64,000 nucleotides of DNA from CAIQPS01 sp963783835. Lineage in GTDB: Bacteria > Actinomycetota > Thermoleophilia > RBG-16-64-13. Location of the stretch: contig CAWAOX010000013.1 in NCBI GenBank assembly GCA_963783835.1, forward strand, positions 124,001 through 188,000. Reading direction: 5' to 3'. The notes beneath the pieces were generated by a model. It searched no databases, had not been told where the DNA came from, and saw only the letters and a program-made list of their open reading frames with translations. A program made the translations under genes and the position numbers. Of the stretch, positions 1 to 7,960 are shown piece by piece; position 1 is the first letter of the stretch, and each line of letters starts with the position of its first letter.

Positions 1-571
1 GGCAGCAACTCAAGCGCCAGCTCCCCTTGCTCCTGTAGTCCTCGACGTGCAAGGGCGCGTCGGTGCAGAAGGCATCCAGGCGGACGAGCGACCCCATGTT
101 TCGAACGTAGGCCACGTTGTTGCGGCCGTATTGAGCCAGGCCGGTGCGCACGGCCAGGAGCTTGACGGGTATGCGCGCCCGCCCCACCTTGAACCCGGCG
201 GGGTCTAGGATCGAGCGCATGACTTCCAGGCACCGCTCGGTGGCGTCGCTGGAGATGTACGTGGGCGGTATGACCGCTTCGAAAGGTCCGCTTTCGAGCT
301 GGAACCGGACTTTCACCACCGGCGACTGCGAGGCGGCGACGATCAGGGCGCGAGGCGCCCCCACCTCCTCAGGGCACGAGAATGTGAGACTTTCGGCGTA
401 CTCAGCCAGCAGGCTGTCGGTCACCTGCCCGGTGCCCTGAAGGTCAGCGAGGATAGCGGCGAGCTCTCCGGCCACCGAAACATCGGCGAGCCGGTGGGCG
501 AACCCGGCATCGTCGAGGGCTCTTCGGAGACTGCGAGTAAGCTCGTCGCTGACGGGTCGGCCCTCGGTCAC
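1..571 (-). CDS. QueG-like iron-sulfur protein (partial, 3' end off window)
   Basis: The frame stays open from a GTG at 571 to the window edge (190 codons). It contains LAVRTGLAQYGRNNVAYV near residue 150, followed by a GSLVRLDAF segment, which is the signature just before the ferredoxin-like part of epoxyqueuosine-reductase-like (QueG/reductive dehalogenase superfamily) proteins. The Fe-S cysteine motifs would lie beyond the window. The start overlaps the stop of the upstream spermidine-synthase-like gene as GTGA, implying translational coupling. The N-terminus is a divergent alpha-helical region unlike true QueG, so this is more likely an uncharacterised QueG-like protein than the queuosine enzyme. 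Confidence 0.7.
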   Translation of the reverse strand, partial: MTEGRPVSDELTRSLRRALDDAGFAHRLADVSVAGELAAILADLQGTGQVTDSLLAEYAESLTFSCPEEVGAPRALIVAASQSPVVKVRFQLESGPFEAVIPPTYISSDATERCLEVMRSILDPAGFKVGRARIPVKLLAVRTGLAQYGRNNVAYVRNMGSLVRLDAFCTDAPLHVEDYRSKGSWRLSCC

Positions 572-2226
572 GGCGCGGTCGGGAGCATCTGCTCCCCGCG
601 GTCCTTGCCGCTCACCCCGTAGGTGATGATCATGCGGTCGGTTATCCACTCCACCGGGCAGCGGTCGTCGGTCCAGAAGTCGCTCATCGGCGCTACTTGC
701 GTCCACTCCTTGGTGAGCAGGTCGGTGAGAGGCAGGATGTCGTTCGGCGCCTGGGCCGCGCGCTGGGCGAGCAGCGCCGGATCGCTGTCCTGGGCGAACC
801 CGAGCACCAGTTGGTTGAAATTCAGGGCCGGCCACTTCATCACGAGCGGGAACTGGGTGGCCAGCGTTCCCGAGACGGCGCGGGAAAGCCGGTCGTCGCC
901 GGGGACCGTGGAGACGTTGAGGGCGACGATCCCGTCGGGGGCCAGATGGTCGCGGCACAGCTTGAAGAAGTCCGCGGTGGCCAGATAGAAGGGCACGTAC
1001 GGCTGGCGGTAGGCGTCGATGAAGATGAGGTCGTACTTCTCCTTGGCGGACTGCAGGAACGGGCGGGCATCGGCGCTGATGACGTCCAGCCGCGGGTTGT
1101 CGGTCGCGCCGAAGTACTTCTTGGCGACCGCGTTGACTTCGGGGTCGATCTCGACGCCGTCGATTGACGCATCCGGATAGTAGACGCCGAACGAGCGGGC
1201 GGTGGTCCCCCCGGCGTTCCCGAGGATGGCGATCCGCTTGACCGGGCGCTCCATCAGAGCCGGCACGGTCAGGAACATATCCCACTCCCCCCCGGTCAGC
1301 ACCGTGTTGGGGCGCCAGAGAGAATGTACGGCGAAGCCTTCGTTCAGGTAGAGCAGGTGGGCCTCGTTTCGCTCAACCACCTGGACGAACTGGTACCGCG
1401 ATTCGCTCTCGTAGATGAGGCCGGCAGTCGCTTTGACTGCACCGGGCGGGATGGCGAGGAGACAGGCCAGTACCACCGGGACGACGAGCCAACGCCAGCC
1501 CAGGAGCAGACACGCGGCGGCGGCGATGATCGCCGCCGCCGCGATCAGGGTGCGTTGGGTACCGAGCAGGGGGATCGTCACGAGGGGCGGGAGAAACGTG
1601 CCGACGAGACTGCCGGCGGTCGACAGGGCGAAGATGCGCCCGGCCGTCGAGCCGGCCTTGTCCATGTCCGTTATGCCGAGGCGGATGGCGAACGGAGTGA
1701 CCATCCCAAGCAGCAACACCGAGGGCACGAACAGGATCACGCAGGCGAAGAACGACCCGAGCACGGCGCCGGTGGACACCGAGTCGATGCCGTTGATGGT
1801 CACGTTGAGGAACGGCCGGGCCACGAACGGGATGATGGCGGTGAGGACGGCGCCGCCCAGCACGATGAAGCCCAGCAGCCGCGAGCTCGGCCACCTGTCG
1901 GCCAGCCGGCCCCCGATGATGTACCCGAGCGACAGGGCGATGAGGATCAGACCGATGATGTTCGCCCAGATCATGGTGGACGACCCGAAGTAGGGAGCGA
2001 GCAGCCGCGAGGCGCACATCTCGGTGGCCATCGTACCGATGCCGGCGAAGAACACGAGCCCGTAAAGGGCGGCCGGGCGCACCAAAGGTACCTGCGTGAC
2101 CGCCGCTGGTTCGGTCACTGCCGCTGGTTCGACCCCCGCTGCCTGGGTGATCGCCGTCGACGCAACCACCTCTGGCGCGGCGCCGCTCACGTGGACCTCC
2201 GCCATACCGATCTCCTCCGCACTCAC
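568..2226 (-). CDS. Membrane-anchored spermidine-synthase-like protein
   Basis: The 552-aa protein has about seven N-terminal membrane helices (residues ~50-265, MFS-like) followed by a soluble Rossmann methyltransferase-fold domain of the polyamine aminopropyltransferase family. Visible motifs are ILGNAGGTTARSF (glycine-rich loop), DGVEIDPEV (acidic residue binding the nucleoside) and DLIFIDAY. Soluble SpeE is about half this length; this fused membrane form is widespread in bacteria and its substrate is unknown. GTG start at 2226 overlaps the preceding stop (GTGA), and its own stop overlaps the next GTG, so the three genes form one coupled operon. Polyamine synthesis is inferred from fold only. 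Confidence 0.8.
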   Translation of the reverse strand: MSAEEIGMAEVHVSGAAPEVVASTAITQAAGVEPAAVTEPAAVTQVPLVRPAALYGLVFFAGIGTMATEMCASRLLAPYFGSSTMIWANIIGLILIALSLGYIIGGRLADRWPSSRLLGFIVLGGAVLTAIIPFVARPFLNVTINGIDSVSTGAVLGSFFACVILFVPSVLLLGMVTPFAIRLGITDMDKAGSTAGRIFALSTAGSLVGTFLPPLVTIPLLGTQRTLIAAAAIIAAAACLLLGWRWLVVPVVLACLLAIPPGAVKATAGLIYESESRYQFVQVVERNEAHLLYLNEGFAVHSLWRPNTVLTGGEWDMFLTVPALMERPVKRIAILGNAGGTTARSFGVYYPDASIDGVEIDPEVNAVAKKYFGATDNPRLDVISADARPFLQSAKEKYDLIFIDAYRQPYVPFYLATADFFKLCRDHLAPDGIVALNVSTVPGDDRLSRAVSGTLATQFPLVMKWPALNFNQLVLGFAQDSDPALLAQRAAQAPNDILPLTDLLTKEWTQVAPMSDFWTDDRCPVEWITDRMIITYGVSGKDRGEQMLPTAP

Positions 2227-3419
2227 GATGCCTCCTGGGGGCTCACGCCCACCTCCGCTGCTGCCTGCCGCAACGCCTCTGTCAGGGCCCCTTCTGCGGC
2301 CTCGTGGGCCCGGGCAGCCTCCTCAGCCTCGTCCTCCAAGTAGATGCGGCGATACGAGAAAGCCGCGACCAGCACGATGAATTCGGTGGCGAGTCCGATC
2401 AGAGCCTTGGCCTGATCTTGATAGAAGACCAACAGGTCGACCACGGTCAGTTCGACGATGAGAGCCGGGATCGCGATGCTCAAGCCCCGCCATTCCCGGC
2501 GCAACCCGATGAGCACCCCTCCCACCACCATGGCCAGACCGACGCCGCCCTCCAACACCGCGCGAACCGAGAACCAGATCTTGTCTCCCAGCGCTGCCAA
2601 CTCTCCGGGTGAGACGAGCGAACGCAGGAAATCGGTTGCATCTGAAGACGGTGAGACCGCGAGAAACGCCAAGAGAGCCATGTCGAGGACCGCGTAGATG
2701 CCGCCGGCTATCAGCGTGAGCACGAGAAACGCCCACAGCCGCGACCGGGTGAAGACCCTCCGCCCGCAGGCCCGCGTGCTCGTGAGGGCGCATTGCATGC
2801 GCCCCGGCTGAGGCTCCACGATGCGGGGGCGCTCGCCCTCCACGTAGCTCAGCATCGCCTTCGCCAGTTCCCGCGTGGCCGGGTCTTTAGCCGACGTGCC
2901 CGCCTGTTCGAGGCTACGCGACAGCGCGTTCAGATCGTGCCGGCTTATCTCGTGATCGAGTACACCGGACATCTGCTCGAAAGCCCTGTACATCTCCCCC
3001 CGCACGTCCCGCCCCGGCGGGCGGCGCACCGTCAGATACACGAGCACGGTCACCAGGAAGAGCGCGTAGATGATGGGGGCCGCGGCGGGCGTGAAGTAGT
3101 TGTTGGTCTGAGTGATGAACTTGCCTACTTCGTCGATGAAGAACCCCACGCCGACTCCGCAGAGTCCCGCGCCGAGGAAGAGCGCCCAGCGGTTCGCGAA
3201 GACCAGCAGGACCAGCGATCCGGCGAAGAGACCAAGGCCGCCCCACAGGACGTGGGCGATGTGGATGGAATCGTTGCCTATCTGCGCGTAGCCGGTGAGT
3301 CTGAGGATGCCGCGCAGCAGGACCACCGTGAGTGCGAACGTCACCAGGGAGATGAGGATGTACTGATCCGAGCGGTAGCGCTTGACCGGGCGGAGATTCC
3401 TGATGCGTTCAAAAGCCAT
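2223..3419 (-). CDS. Polytopic membrane protein of unknown function
   Basis: This 398-aa protein has about eight predicted membrane helices: four in residues 20-130, a soluble helical stretch (~135-215), then four more. I do not recognise the family. It is the first gene of an operon with the spermidine-synthase-like and QueG-like genes, coupled by a GTGA overlap. The C-terminus is a charged, Ala/Glu-rich helix. A role in anchoring or gating the downstream enzymes is possible but there is no direct evidence. Confidence 0.65.
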   Translation of the reverse strand: MAFERIRNLRPVKRYRSDQYILISLVTFALTVVLLRGILRLTGYAQIGNDSIHIAHVLWGGLGLFAGSLVLLVFANRWALFLGAGLCGVGVGFFIDEVGKFITQTNNYFTPAAAPIIYALFLVTVLVYLTVRRPPGRDVRGEMYRAFEQMSGVLDHEISRHDLNALSRSLEQAGTSAKDPATRELAKAMLSYVEGERPRIVEPQPGRMQCALTSTRACGRRVFTRSRLWAFLVLTLIAGGIYAVLDMALLAFLAVSPSSDATDFLRSLVSPGELAALGDKIWFSVRAVLEGGVGLAMVVGGVLIGLRREWRGLSIAIPALIVELTVVDLLVFYQDQAKALIGLATEFIVLVAAFSYRRIYLEDEAEEAARAHEAAEGALTEALRQAAAEVGVSPQEAS

Positions 3420-3556
3420 GCAAGACCCTGACTATCGTGAACACGTGGGCCCGGTGATTATCCGGGAGGCTCCGAGGACATTCAAGGACGGCCCCACGAC
3501 AGGGTTACCTCGTGTGCTATGGTCCAGAGCAGTGTTAGCGATCAGGGAGGTGCACC

Positions 3557-4201
3557 GTGCAGCAGCCCGTAGAGCCCTACTCGGCGATACCCGTCTTCCC
3601 GCTGACGTTCTCGGTCGAGTACCCTGACCGCCCGCTCAACCGTCTCTCCTCCGCACTGCGTTTCTTGTGGATCATCCCGATCGGGATCATCGCGTCCCTC
3701 CTCACCTCGGGACAGATCTCGGTGGACGGCGAGGCCTACACGTATGCGTGGGTAGCTATCGGCTTCCTGTCCCTGCCCATACTTCTCATGATCCTCTTTC
3801 GGCAGAAGTACCCGCGCTGGTGGTTCGACTGGAACCTGAACCTCACCAAGTTCCTGGTGCGGGTCGGCACGTACGGCCTGTTGCTGCGCGACGAGTATCC
3901 GTCGACCGACGAGGAGCAGGCCGCCTTCGTCGACTTTCCCTATCCCGACGCTCTGCGCCTGAATCGCTGGCTGCCCCTGGTGAAGTGGTTCCTGGCCATC
4001 CCCCACTGGATCGTGCTCGCGTTCCTCTGGTTAGGCGTCGCCTTCTGCGTGATCATCGCCTGGTTCGCCATCCTGTTCACGGGCAGGTACCCGCTCGCAC
4101 TCTTCATGTACGTGGTGGGAGTGAATCGCTGGTCTCTGCGGGTCTTCGCCTACTCGGTGCTCATGATCACCGACCAGTACCCGCCGTTCAGCCTCGACTA
4201 G
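3557..4201 (+). CDS. DUF4389 domain membrane protein
   Basis: The 214-aa protein starts at GTG 3557 with GGAGG six bases upstream. Hydrophobic segments lie near residues 35-53, 62-85 and 139-180. The pattern PYPDRPLNR...RFLWIIP...PHWIVLAFL is typical of DUF4389, a membrane domain common in actinobacteria, usually in one or two copies. Function is unknown. It is transcribed divergently from the operon on its left, sharing a ~137-bp promoter region. Confidence 0.75.
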   Translation: MQQPVEPYSAIPVFPLTFSVEYPDRPLNRLSSALRFLWIIPIGIIASLLTSGQISVDGEAYTYAWVAIGFLSLPILLMILFRQKYPRWWFDWNLNLTKFLVRVGTYGLLLRDEYPSTDEEQAAFVDFPYPDALRLNRWLPLVKWFLAIPHWIVLAFLWLGVAFCVIIAWFAILFTGRYPLALFMYVVGVNRWSLRVFAYSVLMITDQYPPFSLD

Positions 4202-4237
4202 CGGGGCGGAGGCACCTGGCCGGCGGGCGGCGCCGGG

Positions 4238-4711
4238 CTAGCGGTCCTCCAATTCGGTGATCGCCAGGCTGTCGATGATGTCTATGCAGCCGACCACGCT
4301 CATCGCCGCCGGGCATCCTTTGAGGTAACCGGCGAACACCTCCTGCGCCTCACCGGCCTTGCCCGCGGGGACCTTCAGTTCGTAATCTACCCGGATGCGG
4401 CTGATGCGGAGCACCCCGTCGATATCCTCGATATCGCCTTCCACCCGGGCTTTGTAGCGGTCGGTGTGAGTGGGGATCTTGCGGCTGGCCAGCGCCGTGG
4501 CCAGTGTCCCCATCATTCAGCCGCCCACCGCCCCGACGATGTGGTCCAGGGTCGCCGCGTGTTCCACCTCGGGGTCTACCCGGTAGAACTTCTTGATCCC
4601 TCCATGCACCCCGTAATAGATGGGTTCGCTGAACCCTTCGATGGTTGCCTTCCTGGTGGGGCCGTTCTCCCGGACAATCGTGATCCGCGAGGTGTGGACT
4701 ATGTCACCCAT
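4238..4711 (-). CDS. OsmC-family peroxiredoxin-like protein, probable selenoprotein (in-frame TGA = Sec)
   Basis: Two segments of 64 and 92 residues lie in the same frame, separated only by TGA at 4519-4517. Read through, they make a normal-length (157 aa) OsmC/OhrA-type protein. The TGA falls in LDHIVGAVGG-U-MMGTLATAL, exactly where OsmC-family proteins carry the reactive cysteine; the second conserved cysteine is present in KGCPAAMSV. A strong hairpin starts four bases after the TGA. OsmC proteins reduce organic or fatty-acid hydroperoxides with this thiol, so selenocysteine would be catalytic. Start ATG 4711 has an AGGAAGG-like site. Alternatives: a Cys-to-stop nonsense mutation or a sequencing error (TGC to TGA). 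Sec machinery is not in the window. Confidence 0.75.
4471..4512 (-). promoter_or_regulatory. SECIS-like hairpin downstream of OsmC TGA
   Basis: On the coding strand, four bases after the TGA, UGGGGA pairs with UCCCCA (outer stem, six pairs) and inside it CUGGCCA pairs perfectly with UGGCCAG around the six-base loop CGGCGC. The apical loop begins about 20 bases after the UGA and has a G at its second position. Bacterial SECIS elements lie within the coding region right after UGA, with the apical loop at roughly this distance and a G among the first loop bases. The match is by eye, without folding energies. Confidence 0.6.
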
Positions 4712-4746
4712 GCTGCGCGCCGCCTTCCTGCTCTTTGGACCGGTCC

Positions 4747-5211
4747 TCAGGCCACGGGCTGGCCGAGCCGCAACTCCTCGTCCGAGCCCTGCCGTACGTC
4801 GAGCACTTCGATGTCGAAATGCAGGACCATTCCCGCGAGCGGATGGTTCGCGTCGACCTTGACGGAGTCCTCTCTGACCTCGGTCACCGTGATAGCCATC
4901 TCCCCGCCGGGCGTCTCGGCGCAGAACTGCATCCCCTCCTCGAGGGGCATCTCTTCGGGGAACTCGTCGCGCGCGAGTTCGAAGACCGCATCCTGGTCGA
5001 AATCTCCGTAGGCATCGGCCGGTTGCACGTCCACCTTCAGCCGGTCGCCGAGGGAAGCTCCCTCCAGCCCCTTCTCGAGCCCGGGGATGATGTTGTCATG
5101 GCCGTGCAGGTAGACCAGGGCCGGACGGCCTACGTTCGAGTCGATGACGACGCCTTCGTCATCGGTGAGCGTGTAGTTGATGCTGACGACGGCGCCACTG
5201 GTGACCTGCAT
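4747..5211 (-). CDS. FKBP-type peptidyl-prolyl isomerase, SlyD-like
   Basis: The 154-aa protein has the split FKBP domain of SlyD: VSINYTLTDDEGVVIDSN at the start, PGLEKGLEGASLGDRL, an inserted flap (about residues 70-125) and NHPLAGMVLHFDIEVLDV at the end. SlyD proteins are cytoplasmic prolyl isomerases and chaperones. The metal-binding His/Cys-rich tail of E. coli SlyD is absent; the C-terminus is short. It sits 35 bp upstream of the OsmC gene on the same strand, so both may be one stress-related transcript. RBS GAAGGG precedes ATG 5211. Confidence 0.85.
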   Translation of the reverse strand: MQVTSGAVVSINYTLTDDEGVVIDSNVGRPALVYLHGHDNIIPGLEKGLEGASLGDRLKVDVQPADAYGDFDQDAVFELARDEFPEEMPLEEGMQFCAETPGGEMAITVTEVREDSVKVDANHPLAGMVLHFDIEVLDVRQGSDEELRLGQPVA

Positions 5212-5265
5212 GTCGCATTTCCCTTCTCTGTGTTCGGCCGGTGATAGAACAGCCGCCGAAGCTTA

Positions 5266-6033
5266 CTACACTCCGTCACCGGCGCCGGTCTCGTCGGCGG
5301 TCTCGCCGCCGCTCGCCACTTCTTCGCGGCCCGTCTCCTCTTCCCACCAGCGGCGATGCCGCTCCCGGGCCAGCTCTTCGGGCACCCAGCCCGTGACCAT
5401 ACCGGCCAGGTAGGTGCGTCCGTGCTTGGTCAGGAGCACGTGGGCCAGGTGTCCAAGGAAGATGGCCACGGCGACGACCGCCAGGAAGGCGTGCAGCCAG
5501 AGAGCCCGGGATACCAGCCAAGGTGGCACGTCCTGCTTGTGCATCAGGATGCTCCCGGTAGCGGCAAAGCCCAGGGCCATCGCCGCCACAAGGACGACGT
5601 TGACCTTCTGGCCGGCGTTGAAGCGGCCCTGGGGCGGCATCTCCCGGCCTCGCAGCGTGTACCCCCGGAGCGCGAGCCGGAACCAGCGGCGGTCGTCGCC
5701 AGTCCACTTGTCCACCTCGCGCAGGTCGCGGCCCAGACGCCGCCGGTCCAGAAGGACGAAGAGGAGCAGGGGAAGAACGATCATCGCCGCGCCGACGTAT
5801 CCGTGGTACTGGGAGACGGTGTAGCGCGCGCCGGCCATCCACTCGCGGGTCACCGGCACCCACATCAGCAGTCCGCTCACAAACGCCACCAGGAAGAAGA
5901 GGGCGTAGAGCCAGTGAGACAGCCTCTCGGCGACGACGAAGCGCCGCAGCCGGCGCCAGGGCGCGGCGGCGGCCGCAGACTCACTCGTGCTAGCGCGTGC
6001 CTCCGGGGATGGTAGCGTCGGCTGAGTATCCAT
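5266..6033 (-). CDS. Cytochrome b subunit (FdnI/b561-type) for the adjacent molybdoenzyme
   Basis: The 255-aa protein starts at ATG 6033, overlapping the oxidoreductase gene by 44 bp; longer frames upstream look non-coding. Four to five membrane helices with conserved histidines (RLSHWLYALFFLVAF, SQYHGYVGAAMI, LWLHAFLAVVAVAIFLGHLAHVL) match the di-heme cytochrome b561/formate dehydrogenase gamma superfamily. It probably passes electrons between the quinone pool and the exported molybdopterin subunit encoded just upstream. The C-terminal tail is acidic and disordered. Confidence 0.8.
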   Translation of the reverse strand: MDTQPTLPSPEARASTSESAAAAAPWRRLRRFVVAERLSHWLYALFFLVAFVSGLLMWVPVTREWMAGARYTVSQYHGYVGAAMIVLPLLLFVLLDRRRLGRDLREVDKWTGDDRRWFRLALRGYTLRGREMPPQGRFNAGQKVNVVLVAAMALGFAATGSILMHKQDVPPWLVSRALWLHAFLAVVAVAIFLGHLAHVLLTKHGRTYLAGMVTGWVPEELARERHRRWWEEETGREEVASGGETADETGAGDGV

Positions 6034-6652
6034 AAGCCTCCCAGTAGCCGATGAACGGCGTCTCCTCCGAGTTGATCGCTTCCACCCGCTCCACCCACTT
6101 GACGTACTTGTATCCGTAGTGGCCGGGGAAGATGAGCCGCACCGGCTGCCCCAGGTCGGGCGGAAGTGGGGCGCCATTGAGTTCGTGCACCAGAAGGACG
6201 TCGTCAAGCCCCGCCTGCTCCAGGGTCAGGGAATCACTATAGACCCCGTCGCCCGAATGAAAGACCAGGTGGGTGGCCTGGGGATCGATGCCGGCCCGCT
6301 GCATCAGCTCCTTCACCGCGACGCCCTTCCACGCGACGCCCGGGACGCCCCAGCCCTCCACGCAATAGAAATCGCGGGTGAGCTCGACCTGAGGAAGCTC
6401 TGTGAACTGAGAGAAGGTCAGGTTCAACGGATCGCGGACGAGGCCGTCCACGGTCATGCGCCACGTGGTTTCGTCGAACGGAGGGCCGGCCTTCACGGTG
6501 TTGATACGGAAATCCGAAGCGCTTCCGGAAGAAGAGTCGCCACCGCTGGTGGCGCGAGGGATGATGTCTTTGCCCACGAACAGCGCGACGATGCCTGCCA
6601 GGACAAGGCCGATGAAGGTACGGCGTCCGATGTTCTTCTCGTCGCTGCTCAT
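5990..6652 (-). CDS. Exported molybdopterin-dependent oxidoreductase (sulfite oxidase/YedY fold)
   Basis: Start ATG 6652 gives 220 aa with a Tat-like leader (GRRTFIGLVLAGIVALFVG). The remainder is an Oxidored_molyb domain: FRINTVKAGPPFDETTWRMTVDGLVRDPLNLTFSQF..., a single conserved cysteine in DFYCVEGWGVPGVAWKG that would ligate molybdenum, and PGHYGYKYVKWVERVE. The family includes sulfite dehydrogenases and MsrP (methionine sulfoxide reductase). The partner here is a b561-type cytochrome, not an MsrQ-type one, so the substrate is open. TatA and a molybdate-binding protein are encoded about 7 kb away. Confidence 0.85.
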   Translation of the reverse strand: MSSDEKNIGRRTFIGLVLAGIVALFVGKDIIPRATSGGDSSSGSASDFRINTVKAGPPFDETTWRMTVDGLVRDPLNLTFSQFTELPQVELTRDFYCVEGWGVPGVAWKGVAVKELMQRAGIDPQATHLVFHSGDGVYSDSLTLEQAGLDDVLLVHELNGAPLPPDLGQPVRLIFPGHYGYKYVKWVERVEAINSEETPFIGYWEAYGYSADATIPGGTR

Positions 6653-6699
6653 GTCACCTATTATCGCAGCATGGAGACAAAGCGACAGGGGAGGCGGAG

Positions 6700-7890
6700 A
6701 TGAACGAGCCGGGCGAAAGCGCGCACTGGCCTTTCTCTCCACCGATCACCCCCATGGAGGCCGAAGTGGCCGACGATCTACCGGCGCCTCCTGGGTGGGG
6801 ATACGAGCCCAAGTGGGACGGGTTCCGGGTGCTCATGTGGAGCCGCTCGGGACCGGAGAGACCCGGCACGGCCGGCGGGCAGGCTTCGCCTCGGTCCTCC
6901 GTGCCGCGGCTCGACAGCCGCAACGGCAAGCCTCTCCTCCGCTACTTCCCGGAGCTGCAGGTGCCGCTGGATCAGCTTCCAGCTGGTACGGTAGCCGACG
7001 GAGAGGTCGTCGTGGTGACGGGCGGCAAGCTGGATTTCGACGCGCTGCAGAACCGCATCCACCCGGCGGAGAGCCGGGTCAAGCGTCTGGCCGAAGAGAC
7101 GCCCGCTCGACTGGCTCTGTTCGACCTTCTCGCCGTCGCCGGCCACGACCTGCGAGCCAGGCCTCTGCGCGAGCGTCGGCAGTTGCTGGAGGAACTTGCC
7201 ACACTACTCGGCGCGCAGGACGGCGCGGTCGCCGGGGGCGCCGACGCGGCCGGACCGTGGCTCCTCTCCCCTCAGACTCTGGACGTCGAGGTGGCCCGGC
7301 GGTGGTTCCACGAGTTCGAGCCGGCCGGGTTCGACGGCATCGTGGCCAAAGGGCTCGAACGTCCCTACGGCGAGGGGCGGCGGGAGATGATCAAGGTCAA
7401 GCACCGGCGCACGGTGGATTGCGTCGTCGGCGGCTACCGGCTCCACAAGGACCGCACCCGGGTGGGCTCGATCCTCCTTGGGCTCTACGACCAGCGCGGA
7501 GAACTGCACTTCATTGGCCACTGCTCGTCCTTTTCCGAACGGGAGGCCCGCGATCTTCTGGCCGCCCTCGTGCCGCTTCGCGCGGAGTCCGGCGACGCTG
7601 ACGAGGGCGGCTTCGGAGAGCACGCCCGCCAACCGGGAGGACTGAGCCGTTGGAGCGGAGACAAAGACCTCGAATACGAGCCGGTCCGGCCCGCCATGAT
7701 AGTCGAGGTGAGCTACGACCAGCTGACAGGCGACCGCTTTCGGCACGCGACCCGCTTCGAGCGCTGGCGGTCGGACAAGGATCCACGGGATTGCACGATG
7801 AACCAACTCGAACGACCGGTGGGGCCCGCGCTCGTCGAGTTGCTACGCACGGTCGGGGGCGGCGCCGGCCGCTCGATGAGGCAGCCATAG
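6700..7890 (+). CDS. ATP-dependent DNA ligase (LigC-like)
   Basis: The 396-aa protein has the nucleotidyltransferase motifs in order: EPKWDGFR with adenylated Lys at residue 38, NGKPLLRYFPEL, DGEVVVV, FDGIVAKGLE and MIKVKHRRTVDCVVGGYR, followed by an OB-fold domain. Length and lack of extra domains match LigC ligases of actinobacteria, which act in repair. No Ku, polymerase or nuclease gene is nearby, so classical LigD-type end joining is not indicated. ATG 6700 is preceded by GGGGAGG. It diverges from the molybdoenzyme gene across only 47 bp, so the promoters must be compact or overlapping. Confidence 0.85.
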   Translation: MNEPGESAHWPFSPPITPMEAEVADDLPAPPGWGYEPKWDGFRVLMWSRSGPERPGTAGGQASPRSSVPRLDSRNGKPLLRYFPELQVPLDQLPAGTVADGEVVVVTGGKLDFDALQNRIHPAESRVKRLAEETPARLALFDLLAVAGHDLRARPLRERRQLLEELATLLGAQDGAVAGGADAAGPWLLSPQTLDVEVARRWFHEFEPAGFDGIVAKGLERPYGEGRREMIKVKHRRTVDCVVGGYRLHKDRTRVGSILLGLYDQRGELHFIGHCSSFSEREARDLLAALVPLRAESGDADEGGFGEHARQPGGLSRWSGDKDLEYEPVRPAMIVEVSYDQLTGDRFRHATRFERWRSDKDPRDCTMNQLERPVGPALVELLRTVGGGAGRSMRQP

Positions 7891-7960
7891 GGCACCGCTG
7901 CGCTCCGGCCGCGGGTATACTGAGATCATCGATCGGCATGCGAGAAGGGGAGCGGACGAG

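Noticed and set aside
1324..2343. Plus-strand 339-codon frame opposite the spermidine-synthase-like gene
   Set aside because: Shadow frame of Gly/Glu/Asp/Arg-rich composition without hydrophobic core or motifs.
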